A stretch of DNA of 64,000 nucleotides from Roridomyces roridus (lineage: Eukaryota; Basidiomycota; Agaricomycetes; Agaricales; Mycenaceae), in the NCBI GenBank assembly GCA_029378245.1, contig JARKIF010000033.1, positions 526,078 through 590,077 of the forward strand, written 5' to 3'. The position numbers were made by a program, and so were the translations under genes. Within the stretch, counting starts at the first letter, position 1. Every line of letters begins with the position of its first letter. Below the pieces are notes generated by a model. It did no database searches and was not told where the DNA came from. It worked only from the letters and a program-made list of their open reading frames with translations. Below are positions 22,964 to 33,977 of the stretch, one piece after another.

Positions 22964-25900
22964 CTCTCGGCCCTGTGTGTGTCGCCACCACCAGCAAAAC
23001 TGCAGGGACAAGTGGATGGAAGGGAAGAGGAGGAGGGAAAGTGGTGTGATTTAGTTACGTACATCAATTGCCTACTTTGCGAGTTCCCCGCACCTTTGCC
23101 TTAGTAGGCTTTAGAGCTCGCTCGTTGCCTAGCTCAAAGCCAAGGCCATCCACCCCGGACGTCCGTTCTCTCGCCGTTCCCACCAGCGACGATCACAAGA
23201 CTTGTATCATGTGCCCGACAACCGCCGCCCTCGGGCAGTCGAGAACTTTGACAGGGATCGCCACACTGCACGCGCGACATGGGAAGCGGGAAGCGGGAAG
23301 CGGGAAGCGTGGTATGTACCTGGTGAGGTGAATGTTATGAATGTCCCCAAGCTCCGCGAAGAGCTGAATGCCTTCAGCTCAATACAGGCTCGCATAGGCC
23401 CTGGCCATTGAGCCCGTTCGACTCGGGACAGTGGATTTCGCATGTTGCAAAACGGGGTTTTTTGGTTCAGGGCAATTCCTTTCACTAAGGTCTAATCCGC
23501 GGGACAACTGGCTGTGTCCAGAGCAAGTCCCTGGTGGTCTTCAGCGAAACTCGGGGAGTTTGCCGTTCGACTCGGGACTCCGCATCACTTGGCGCAGTTT
23601 GCTTTTTTACCAAAGGATTGGCTCTCGCAGTGAGATATCTTTGCCAGTACAATCGAACGAAAACTGATGCAGATCCCCTAGCAGTTTTGGTCCTCTGCAT
23701 ACACCTAGCTTGAAGCTGATTCATCCGCTGATGTATGTGCTCTAAACCTACTATAGAAATCGACAACACTCGAAGAATCTAACCAGATGAGTCGAGATAC
23801 AGACGAATCTATATCCAACTAACCCAATCACGAAGCTCCGGGGCGAGTGACAACTATTGAATAGCGGGAATGTGGCGAGTATAAGTCCCTAGTACAGGGC
23901 CTTGTAAAGGTTGTAGGGAATTGGGTGATATAGTCTCGGATACGATGTCGAAACAAAGTATTGTGAATTGTGATCCTTGATATGAACCAAGAATGACGAT
24001 TCTAAAGCGTTTTGTAGATGGTAAAGCTTCACAGCTAACACAAAAGATAGATTGAGTTTGGCTAAAGCCGGGTTTTGCAATAAAGCAGGTTTTTGGGTCT
24101 CTCGATCCCTTTTTACACTGGTATCCGAAGACGACAGCGACCGATACAACACGGATTTCGTAGATTCCAACACTTCACAACTCTGAACACACAAATGACC
24201 CTTGACAGACACACGGTACGACACAATCCAACAGATACTGATTCCAACACACTGATTCACACTCAAGTCACACACACAATAGCCAACAAACAAACGTTTA
24301 GATTTTCAATAGCGATTGCTTAACTACGCAATGCACCGTCGAAAGCCTCGGACAAAACCCTTGATCGCAGCTGGTAGCTTGCTAGTGGGGGAAGTATCCG
24401 CTGCCCTCTTGGGTAGCACTCTATCTACTTTATACAGGTCCGAGAATCATATGATAGTACAAACGAATGGCGCAATAATTAAAAATATCCTTGGTATCTG
24501 GAATGGAAACACCCTGATTGGTTGATCAGAACCGGCATCGTGTACGGCCGGTGTGCCAAGCCATGATTCCGCGTGGCGGACCTGTCGATCCGTGACTCCA
24601 ACATTGATCCATGACTCGACTGATTTTAGTGAAGTCGTATCCGACCTCTCCCTTGATTGTATACCCTCCAGACGTACGCCCATAGGTTGTAGGTCCAGAA
24701 CGATACCCATATCTCCGACTACCTGTCCCGGATACCAGCAGATACTAGTTTGAAGACTAGTATCCGACCCGGATCCTCCTTGTCCCGACTGCTGATGACA
24801 ACTACGTCACTCCCTTCGGACCCGCTTCGGCGGTCTACTCATGTTTCAGGCTTTTCGGCCGACTTGCCCATCATCCCGTGAACTTCCGAACCTCCGAATT
24901 GCACTCGCACCAAGGCTCGAACGGCTGACAATCGTACAACGGTTAAGAACTTGTTTAATTGGTGTATCCCATTGGTAGAGCAGGTATCCACAACTCCTAC
25001 ATGTTTCGGAGTGAGCCCGTCGGTCATATTCAGGTAAATACCCTTCAACCCGTACAGTACTCTTAAGTATCCACCACACTGACTGTCTCTGGGCTCAACA
25101 TCAGTCTTGTACTGAGATGACTTAGCTAGGATACTACCTCTGAAATCGTGCAAAACGCGCGTTTTCAAGGGCAGTCAAATTCCATGCTTATCACCGCTTC
25201 ATGACCATCTCGACTCCGAGCCTGCGTTCCCCGAGAGACTGGCGGAATGCTTTCAAGTAATCGAAACCAAATAGGCTCTGTCGAAGCCAATCTTCCATTC
25301 GGGACCACTGTTGTGGTCCGTCGACGTGGTCGTCACCGAACCTCGGGGAGTTTACCGTTCGACTCGGGACTCCGCATTACTTGGCGCAGTTTGCTTTTTA
25401 CCAAAGGATTGGCTCCCGCAGTGAGATGTCTTTGCCAGTACAATCGAAACACTGACGCCCTAGCAATTTTTGTCGTCTGGATACACCCAGCTTGGACCGG
25501 TTCATCCGATCCTCCTCCGCTTCGAGTCTCGACTCCGAGCCTGCGTCTTTCGGAAGACTAGCGGGATGCTTTCAAGTATCGCCAAATCTCAGGAAGCACT
25601 TCTGGAGCCCGTTTTCTCTGCTCAAGACAGGCTCACATAGGCCATTGAGCCCGTTCGACTCGGGACAGTGGATTTCGTAGTTCCCGCAGTTGTTTTTTTC
25701 TCCAGGGGGACATTGGCCAAAATTCTCTCCAAATACGCTGGGTTGAATTCCATTCACCCACTTGTTAGTATATGCCGGACGAAAGGCAGCCTCTGCTCTA
25801 TCGTCCTTGTTTGTGCAAACCCGTTCGCTTCTCCCGAGACTGCCACCTGCTATCGACTTCGACTCTCGGTGAGATTTCTTTACCAGTCCAATCGAGAATC

Positions 25901-26624
25901 AATTCACAGTAATTTTTCAAGTTGGCAAATCTGCGGTGCTATGTAAGCAGCCAGTGGTTGCTGGGAGCCGGCTATGTCTGTAAATTGGCCATATCTCAGG
26001 TGAGGGGGCTGTCCGTTTTCTCTGCTCACCAGGCTCACACAGGTCATTGAGCCTGTTCGACTCGGGACAACCGATTCCATATTTGGGAAGGGCAGGTTTT
26101 TTTTATCACTTTTCCTTCAAGTCCAACTAGGTTGTTGACGCAGGCGTAGACACGTCGCTCGTGGTGGTTCTGGATAAGTCGGGAAAGCCCCTGATTCTCA
26201 CAACGACAATGAATAAGTACAGCCGCACTCCTGTGCGTCAACATTCCCCCTCGCGCCGAAACCGGGTTACATACCTCTCGTAAAATTGGCGCCCATATCG
26301 GATGTGATTTTCGGACTGTGAGGTTGCGGATTGATAGACATATTATTTGTTGTTTCTGCATTGATTTGGAGACCATTTTTTTGGAAAATGTATTCCAATA
26401 ACTTTCCACCGCTCAGAATGGCATTCCTATGCTACAGTTTTGGAACTCATTTATTTGGAATGCGAAAGGCCGAATTTCGGCTCTGATCAGGAGCTGAGCT
26501 AAACCAAACGTATCAAATTGAATTTCGGCCCGGCCGTATCTGTTCATCAAATTTTCGGAAGGGCGGCTAACTAAAACGGGCTTTTTATTCCGGAACTGCC
26601 GCTGTGACTTTGCTTTCCACGTCC
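22964..26624. repeat. tRNA-like repeats and LTR remains, no host gene seen
   Basis: 23281-23308 holds four copies of GGGAAGC. 23540-23650 and 25335-25450 are near-identical copies of one repeat with the string CCGTTCGACTCGGGACTCCG. 23390-23450, 25620-25700 and 26030-26090 share AGCCCGTTCGACTCGGGACA. These T-arm-like cores on the plus strand look tRNA-derived. An LTR with primer site lies at 23870-24135. I see no splice-supported gene between 24.1 and 26.6 kb. Confidence 0.5.
23870..24135 (+). mobile_element. LTR end and primer-binding site of a retrotransposon
   Basis: A TATA-like GAGTATAAG at about 23877 is followed 200 bases later by GCAATAAAGC. About 30 bases after that comes TTTTTACAC and then TGGTATCCGAAGACGAC, at about 24118. 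TGGTATCCG is complementary to a tRNA 3' end CGGATACCA, as in retrotransposon primer sites placed just after a 5' LTR. The following 600 bases (to about 24750) may be the leader and a decayed gag, but no pol motifs are present, so this is a truncated copy. The left LTR end is not fixed. Confidence 0.5.
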
Positions 26625-29600
26625 ATGTCTGACCACTCAAAGCAGCCCAACTTTGTCGACAAGGTCAAGGACGGAGCGCACAAGGTCAAGGACAGAGCGC
26701 ACAAGGTCAAGGACGGAGCGTACAAAGTCCTTTCGAAAGTCACGGACAGATTGCACTTCACTCCGCCACGCAGTCCGCTCGGACCGCCACCCGGTGCAAC
26801 TCCGAGTGAGTCTTTTCGTTCGCTTTCCAGCCACCGCTGATTCCTTCAACCTAGTCTCAACACCTACCCCTCAGAGTGTGCCCAGCGGAGGCGATAACGG
26901 GGAAGATGCGTCGAAAGGAGCTGATACCGCTCACACTGGTGCGTGTTGTCATATCACATACCTGCTGCTATTCACGATTGGAATCAGATACGTCGAATGT
27001 TGCGCAGGCTAAGACTGGTAGTGATCTTTAACCCGCATTTCAAGTCCCCACTAACACCTGCCAAGAGTTCGACTGGCAGGCCTGGAACATCGAAGGCAAC
27101 GCTATTTCCGAGCTCCAGAAGTGGGGCGCCGGCCATGAAAACTCTAAATGGAGGAAACTCGCTGACGCGATCGATCACTGCTTGAAGTCGAAGACTCTTG
27201 AAGCCGTCCAAGACTTTATACCGGACGGCCCAGTCCCCGTAAAGACCCTCGTGAAAGCCCTGTTGAGTATTGTTCAGCTTGGTATTGTGCGTTATCCATT
27301 CCAATGTGGACTTATTCCAGTCAGCTAACTTGCTTGCTCAGAATGTCCCGGTCATTCAGAAAAAGGTGTACGACTTCGCTCAGGAGGCTATCGAGTATAT
27401 CCGTACTCTTGTCGGGATTGTCGGTGAGGAAGCGAGTGTACAGACGGACTTAGGGGTGATTTGGTATGTTTCATTCATCTTCTAGTTCCTTCATGGATAC
27501 TGACACATGTATAGTACGGCGGTGAACAAGATCTGTAAATGGGCAAACGAGCATGTTGTGCGTTCATCATTTTCACGCGCAGTCCTGGACTCTCAACTCC
27601 CGTAGCGGAAAATGACTGTATCTGCCGATGCTTTGGGGGACTGGAGCTCTGAGTTTGCGAAGGCGAAGGAAATGTTCTTGGTACGGCCGGACATCTCACT
27701 CAGCACCTGGGCATGTCTAAAATGGGTTCCCTTCAGACTGCGACTGTTCTCCAAATTAAAGTAGGGCAGGATAATGACCGGCGGATGGTATGTTTACTCT
27801 TCTATGTCCTCTCCCTCCACAGAGAACTCACTGCCCAACCAGGATTTCATCGAGAAGCAGCTTGCCAACCATGTTGCAACGAGGCATAAATTTACAGATC
27901 AGAGCAAGAGCACTTGTGCAACTGGTACTCGTGTGGAAATCCAGAAGGAAATCGGGCGATGGCTATCCCCACAGACTTCTAGCAGCGAACATATCTTCTG
28001 GATTACAGGTATAGCGGGCAGCGGCAAGTCGACACTCTCTGCAACTATTGTTGACAATCTTGGCAAAACGAAAACACCAGTCGCAGCTCAGTTCTTTATC
28101 TCTCGCAACATAGGTGAAACAATCAACCCAAACCACATTGTTCCCACCATTGCCAAGCAGCTTGCAGAATTTTCTCCAGCTGCCGCTCGCATCATCCATG
28201 ACACATTGAAGAATCACTTCCCTTCTTCCTTGGAAGACCAAGTGAAGGAACTTCTATTAGCTCCGCTCCGGGAAATCTGTAAATCCCATGACAGGGTCGT
28301 TATTCTCATTGATGCACTGGATGAGCTCCAGGATGCCGCCAAGAGTGTACAAGGGATCCTGTCAATAATTGCACCAAAGGGCTGCGATCTTCCTGATTAC
28401 ATCCGATTCGTTATTACTTCTCGACCAGAGCACTGGGCTGTTATCTCCACATCCAAAACTCTAGAGCTCTCGGTGTTCAAACAGGATGATCTCATGACAG
28501 ATTCATCTAAGGAGGAAGTGCACAACTTCATTGTTGCAAGGATGAAGGAGATTGCAGTAAAAGAGGATTGGGATGACTGGCCAACTCTGGACCAATTGGA
28601 CAAGTTATCCAGAAAGGCGGATGGCCTCTTTCACTATGCCACAACTGCTCTTCAGTGGATTGAGCAGCAGATTCACAATATTGGGACACCCTATCGAGAA
28701 AAGGTCTTTGATGAATTTGCCCAAAGCGGTATTGGTCAGCTCGAGGATCTGTACAAACTCATTTTGGGTGCGTTTGATGATCCCAAACAGAATACAGACA
28801 CACGTAAAGAGCAACAACTTGGCTTTCAGCACGTCGTGGGGACCACTCTTGTGCTTGAGAAGCCATTGACCATTCACCAAATCATTGCTTTATTGGGTGA
28901 TATCACACGAGATGACTTTGATGTTATCAAGTTCCTACGGCGGCTCCGCAGTGTCTTGATTCCAGGCACGACTGCATCATTCAAGGAAGCAACACCACAG
29001 ATACACAAATCTTTCCGTGATTATATCATGGGTGTGCATGCACCAGCAGAATTCCGTATCCTCACAGGCCATGCACACATGGTAACAGCAAGGAGCTGCA
29101 TGGAGGTTATTGTCAAGGCAGGGATCAAGCCCGATCCTAAACAACAAGATGCTGTTCACTGGGGTTGTCAAACCCCCTGGAATTCAGGTACTCGCATCCT
29201 GACTTCCAGCATTCAGTATCTTTTGACCTGAAATGGGTTTCAGGTACTTGAGATTTCAGGTAGTTTTTTCAGGCATCTCTCGGGGCTGAATTGGACATCG
29301 TGAAAGTCAGCATGTTTGGACGTGAATCGTAGACGGGGAATTTGAGATATATGTGAGGTCATTTCTTCTTTCATACCTACTCCCATCGGGCTGTTAGATC
29401 CATAGAGTTCTGAGTTGACCTTTGGTGGTCAATTGAGCGAAGTCCTCTGCAATCCTTTTGAACGTGTCGCTGGTGCCGGTCATTGTGGAGCAGTGTGGAG
29501 CTCCGAGCTGAATGATGTAAATGATGTAAGGACTTACATCATCCTTCTGCCCACCATCTTCTCGCTCGCCTCGCTGCCTCCCCATCCTGGCCGACGTACT

Positions 29601-31002
29601 CTCCGGCGCCGCGGCGCCCTGCATATGTGCAAATCTGGCTCTTCCCCCGCTATTTGGGCTCTTACACACCAGGCTGTGCGTTGAACCTTCTCGTACACTC
29701 CACCAGCTCCATCGCTTAGCAACTCCACAGTGGCACAGTCAATATAAAGGTGCCCTCGGATGCTCGATGCCCCCACACTTCCCCCGTCCCCTCACACCAC
29801 CGGCTCTGAGCTCTCTCCCCGCTTGATCGACCAGACCTCCCATCCAGCATGGGTCTCGATTCGTGCATCCAGGTACTACATAGGACTCCGACAAAGGTGC
29901 GTTCTCGGACACTTCCTGAATCCCCAACACTCACCTTCCCGACTGGCAGACCGTATAGCGAAAACTCAAGCTCAAGAGGTACCCATCATCCTATGCTCAC
30001 CACTGGACATTCCCACCCGTACTACACCTTACGGGATTCACTCCCAGCTCAAGCGTCGACTGTGAATCGTCTTCGGGTGTGTCACACGCCATATTTATCG
30101 TTTATCTCACTGACTCTTTTTGACAGTCTTGTATTGGAACACATCTGCCCGTAGGTGAGTTGTCCATCCCCCGTGCGGACTCACCTCCTTGCGGCCCACC
30201 AGACCCAAATCCCACGCTGCTCTCCCGCCGTCAACTCCCGCGCGCTCAACCACCTCGAACCAAGATGAAGCATGGGACAGTAACCGCAAATAGCAAGAGG
30301 CGTGTGGAGCAGATGGCACTTGTTGTGGACTGAACGGTGCCCAGCAGTAGATATTCATGTATTTCAGTATAAATCATATGAAATTTCAGCACCTTTTTGT
30401 GTGATATTCCCGATGCTGAATACCCGACTATATGACATATTCAAGTTGTCCTTGGTGATAAGTCAGGTCAAAGTAGCCTGAATCCGACCCCTGGAATCTT
30501 TCCTTTAATACCTGAAAACCGGCAACCTGAAATTCAGTACATTCTGTTGAAATCCAGGGTACCATCCACCTGAAATCCAGGCCTCCCACATGCTGAAATC
30601 ACTACCTGAAATCCAGGTTGTCTGCGGGCCCCAGTGTGTTTCAGCAGTATTCTGTTAAGCATTGGTGCCAACACTTGCGAAAGGCGGTGGAAGAAGGTGC
30701 GACGTTGGAGGATAAGGGGATGCAGAAGGTGTTTGAACAGATGGCAGAGGATAGGGTTGTCAATGTCTGGAAAGGAAACTTGGGGCAGGTGGTCTTTAAT
30801 GTGGCTGCCGCGGGGTGGGGGCTATTGAAGGTGAGAACGAAACATGAAACAGAGAGCTAAGTGAATAATGATGTTTCAGGGAGGTACTAAGGAAGACAAG
30901 ATCAAGGGACTTTCGGACATAGTGAGGAAAGCGAAAGTGTGTGCTAGGTCAACATTGAAGAGCATGAGCACACTGATTCAACATGATTCTGCTGGTCCAT
31001 AG
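26625..31002 (+). CDS. NACHT-domain STAND (NLR-like) protein, interrupted by a transposon
   Basis: STAND proteins are signalling NTPases; in fungi many act in self/non-self recognition. Exons from ATG 26625 run through seven short introns into a long exon ending near 29153. The N-terminus has three 7-residue HKVKDGA-type repeats and a PPRSPLGPPPGA linker. A helical region follows (EFDWQAWNIEGNAIS onward). The NACHT domain shows Walker A GIAGSGKST, Walker B VVILIDALDE and sensor FVITSRPEHW. The last NACHT-associated part stops at KPDPKQQDA. The frame resumes at 30645 with QYSVKHWCQHLRKAVEEG, continues over an intron (about 30832-30880), and ends DSAGP at TAG 31000. The gap is a 1480-bp TIR element (29157-30636). 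Splicing GCT|GT (29154) to AG|CAG (30644) would remove it in frame. I see no WD40 repeats. The earlier start at 26604 is possible. Confidence 0.8.
29157..30636 (+). mobile_element. non-autonomous TIR DNA transposon inside the NLR gene
   Basis: The ends are inverted repeats CACTGGGG...CCCCAGTG that continue imperfectly for about 33 bases (inner part CCTGGATTTCAGGTA-like). TGTT flanks both sides (29153-29156 and 30637-30640). The first and last 200-300 bases carry many copies of CCTGAAAT/ATTTCAGG in both directions, a usual arrangement of transposase-binding subterminal repeats. CACTG ends recall the CACTA group, but a 4-base duplication is not its usual 3, so the superfamily is open. The interior has a TATA box (AATATAAAGG, near 29741) and a start codon at 29849. 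An open segment with intron-like signals follows, possibly a captured host gene fragment. There is no transposase. Confidence 0.7.
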
Positions 31003-31005
31003 GAA

Positions 31006-31342
31006 GTGCGTGCTTTTCCTCTGTCGCCGGTCCTTGCCTCGCTCACTGTCCCTCGCCTTCTCATTTCCAGAGAGTGCGTGCTTTTCCTCTGTCGCCGGTC
31101 CTTGCCTCCCTCACTGTCCCTCGCCTTCTCGTCTCTAGAGAGTGCGTGCTTTTCCTCTGTCACCGGTCCTTGCCTCCCTCACTGTCCCTCGCCTTCTCGT
31201 CTCTAGGAAGTGCGTGCTTTTCCTCTGTTGCCGGTCCTTCCCTCGCTCACTGTCCCTTGCCTTCTTGCATTCAGGGAGTGTGTGATTCCCCTTCCATATT
31301 AAACTTCAGTCTCACTGGATTTTGTCTTTCATTGTCTTCCAG
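31006..31342 (+). repeat. five intron-like 65-nt units with 68-bp period
   Basis: GTGCGTGC starts at 31006, 31074, 31142 and 31210, and GTGTGTG at 31278. Each of these runs 65 bases and ends in CAG or TAG (TTCCAG, TCTCTAG, TCTCTAG, TTGCATTCAG, TCTTCCAG). The first four are near-identical; the fifth keeps the length but is diverged. Three bases lie between neighbours: AGA, AGA, GAA, GGA. Read as introns they would be separated by 3-nt exons. Confidence 0.75.
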
Positions 31343-31633
31343 ATTGTACGGCCCTCCATCCTCTTCATGACCATTGACTTACTATTTTCCAAGCCTTTTC
31401 TCAGAATCTGGAATGATGGCCTTCTTGAAACATGGAATCAACAGCCATCCACCACTCTCAAAGTACCTCACTCAGTGTCTGGCAACACTACTCCCAAATA
31501 TTGATGACACCGGTCATCGGTCTCGATAAGCGGGTGAGTGGGGATAGATTTTGCATGTACTTTGTATGCAGCAAGGACTGAACAACTTTCTGGATCTCAG
31601 ACCAACAAGTCAAGTTTCTTGGAGAGATGGGAA
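31343..31633 (+). other. possible former C-terminal exon of the NLR gene
   Basis: After the fifth intron-like unit, 31343-31504 is open in the frame that would follow the TAG at 31000 if the five units were spliced (IVRPSILFMTIDLLFSKP onward). A donor-like GTGAGT lies near 31535 and an acceptor-like GCAG near 31570. It may be an extension of the NLR product lost through the TAG, or an alternative 3' end. The stretch is cut by a hAT-type element at 31634. Confidence 0.35.
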
Positions 31634-32239
31634 TAGTGATGTTCAGGGCCGGGCTGGGCCTAAAAGCCCGGGCTTGGGCTGGGCTTGGGCAGGCTTGGGC
31701 TTGACATTTGCCGAGCCCGAGCCCGAGCCCGCATCAAGCCCGGCCCAAGCCTCAAGCCCGGGCTCGAGCCTGGGCTTGGTACAAGTTTTTTTTTTCTACT
31801 AGGAGACTTGCTTAAAGATTGGGTGTAAATGTATCTCTTGCATTGCCTGTGGCTGATTCAACTTGCATTGCAAGATAAAGGCTGGATCAGGCAAAACATG
31901 CACTCTTCCCGTGCGCGGAGTCATGCCGGCAGGAGCCGAAGCCTGATCTTGGAGCAGATCAGAGAATATTCTGAATATGGGTGAGTCAACTCACCTGTTC
32001 GGCAGCAAATGACACTCGGCAAGTGATAACCAGGCGCCGGAGAGCTTGCCGAGCGCCGGTGATTCGGCCTGCCTGATACACAGCCGAGCCCGGGCCTGGC
32101 GGGCTTCAGCGGGCCTGAGATTTCCCAAGCCCGAGCCCTGGGCCCTGTCAAGCCTGATGTCGGGCCAGGCTGGGCTTGATGAAGCCCGGGCCGGGCTTGG
32201 TCGGGCTTTCGGGCTCAAGCCCGGCCCTGAACATCACTA
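31634..32239. mobile_element. hAT-type non-autonomous element, 606 bp
   Basis: The element starts TAGTGATGTTCAGGGCCGGG and ends in its complement, and is flanked by a perfect 8-bp direct repeat GATGGGAA (31626-31633 and 32240-32247). TAG-starting ends and 8-bp duplications are typical of hAT elements. The outer 130 bases on each side are stacked AGCCCGGGC/GGGCTTGGGC repeats that can fold on themselves. There is no transposase frame. Confidence 0.85.
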
Positions 32240-32247
32240 GATGGGAA

Positions 32248-33977
32248 TGTGGGCGATGTGCGGCTGAATACGGGATAACACTTCGCTGAAAGCGACCTCT
32301 AAATTTGAAAGAGTCAGCGCAAAATGAGATATGAATATACTTTGTTCAGCAAGAATGGTCTTGGTAGGACCGGATGCCGATTGAGCAGTAAGCACAGCTC
32401 TTGGAGGTTATTTCTCGGCAAGCTGGCCGGTTTTGATAGATGATCACACTGAGTATATTCTCTGATGCAGTGGGGAATGCCACACCATACATGGACTACA
32501 GAAGAGCTTAAATAGGTCCCGAAGTCTCGGACAACTACGGGTGAAATAGAAATTACATTGGTCAGGTTCATGGGAAGGAATAGAGCTTCGCATAGTAGGC
32601 AAGCGAACATTATCGTTTTTCCGGAAAAAGACTGGTTAGTTAAGATCAATGTTGATGTCTCGAGAGATGGCAGAACATGTAGCATGATTGATATGTTTGC
32701 TTTAGTCCACAAATATGAGGTCCTAGGTTATTCCGCCGCTCAAAACACTCTTCGTTGGCTACAAGGCATACAAGGCCATTTTCATTAGGAAATTTATGCC
32801 GCCATACCCGTCCCGTCCCGCCTCCCCGCTGCACCAACTCCGTGCACATGTATGCCGCTGTTGTGCCCTCTCACCGTGCGCCGCCCGTCCCGGCCCGGCC
32901 CACCCCACGTCCCGTCCCGTCGCCACGCCGCCGCTGCACCCTCTTCCCACCTCTCCCGCCTTCCCATGCTCTGCCGGCCCCTCTGCCGCGCCCCCCCGTT
33001 GGCGCCAATCTGCTCACTCCCCAATGTCCTTCCCCATGTGTCACATACCCGCACCCACCTCGCCACTGCCCCATTACGCACGCCCGTCCCATCTCGTCGT
33101 GCACCCGTTCCACCCCACGTCCATACCGCTCCTGTCCCTCTCCTGCCCCCATACTGGCTCCACGTCCGTTAGGCAGGCTATCCTGCTCCAGGACTGTGCC
33201 ACATCAGACCCACCGTCCCCCGCCCAGAGATGCGAGGCCCAAGGAAATGTGATGGCAAGCTCGGAGAGGCACGGACTTCTTGTTGGCTTCGTTCCCCTTG
33301 TCCTGGTCAAACATAACCGTGAGGTACACTCCGGGAGACCGGCGGCATACATGAGATCCGGCACGGTCGACAGCGGTACAGATGCGGCGGAACAGAGCAA
33401 GAACAGAGCGGACATTGTACGATAGACCAATGGGAGCCCTGAGTCTTCTTTGGATATGCCTGGGTCAAAGACGAGGAATGAACCGCGCGGTGGATGAGAG
33501 GAGCGTCGGGAAGAAATATAGTTTGGCAGCTGGGCTCGAACAAGAACTCGAGTTTCGTTTCAAGTATCGTCGCAGGGCATCCCAGAGGCACGGTGGAAAA
33601 GGAGCGGAATAGTCAGCATATTGGGTCTCCCGAGTCTTGGTATCATGTATCCTGGCACCCAGATTCGCAGAGCTGCGAAGCCGGAAGAAACTTGCAATTG
33701 CCAATCGATGGCAAGCTCCGAGCCACGCGCGTCGTGTTGCCTTCGTTCCAACTTCCTCTTGTCCAGGTCAAACATAAACGTGAGGTGAACTCCGGTAGAC
33801 CCGGATACATGTGCTCCGGCGCGGTGTGGGTGAACCATAAAGTTGTCTCAAGTTGGCACAATGGCATCTGGACTCTGGAGACCGACTCAGCGGCACAGAT
33901 GCGGCGGAACAGAGCGAAAGCAGCAAGGGGCTTCAAAAATGCGAATTTTTTGTATGGGGTCTCCAATGTGTGATGTA
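32248..33977. other. stretch without a gene; pyrimidine-rich block and diverged repeats
   Basis: 32790-33180 is strongly C-rich on the plus strand (repeats such as CCCGTCCCGT), with few G runs; open frames across it are low-complexity. 33249-33435 and 33708-33925 are two diverged copies in the same direction, sharing GATGGCAAGCTC, GTCAAACATAA, GTGAGGT and CAGATGCGGCGGAACAGAGC. I recognise no protein in either. Confidence 0.5.

Noticed and set aside
24839..25168. minus-strand frame as retrotransposon reverse transcriptase
   Set aside because: A phrase like LYGLKGIYL resembles RT superficially, but no other RT motifs follow.
26940..27067. 10-nt exon GCTAAGACTG in the NLR gene
   Set aside because: Including it puts TAA in frame; skipping it joins AHT to EFDW cleanly.
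31006..31277. CRISPR-like array
   Set aside because: The units touch with only 3 bases between them and have intron-like ends; the genome is fungal.
32755..33252. 165-codon Pro/Arg-rich frame
   Set aside because: Produced by a C-rich low-complexity block that is open in all frames on both strands; no start context or domain.
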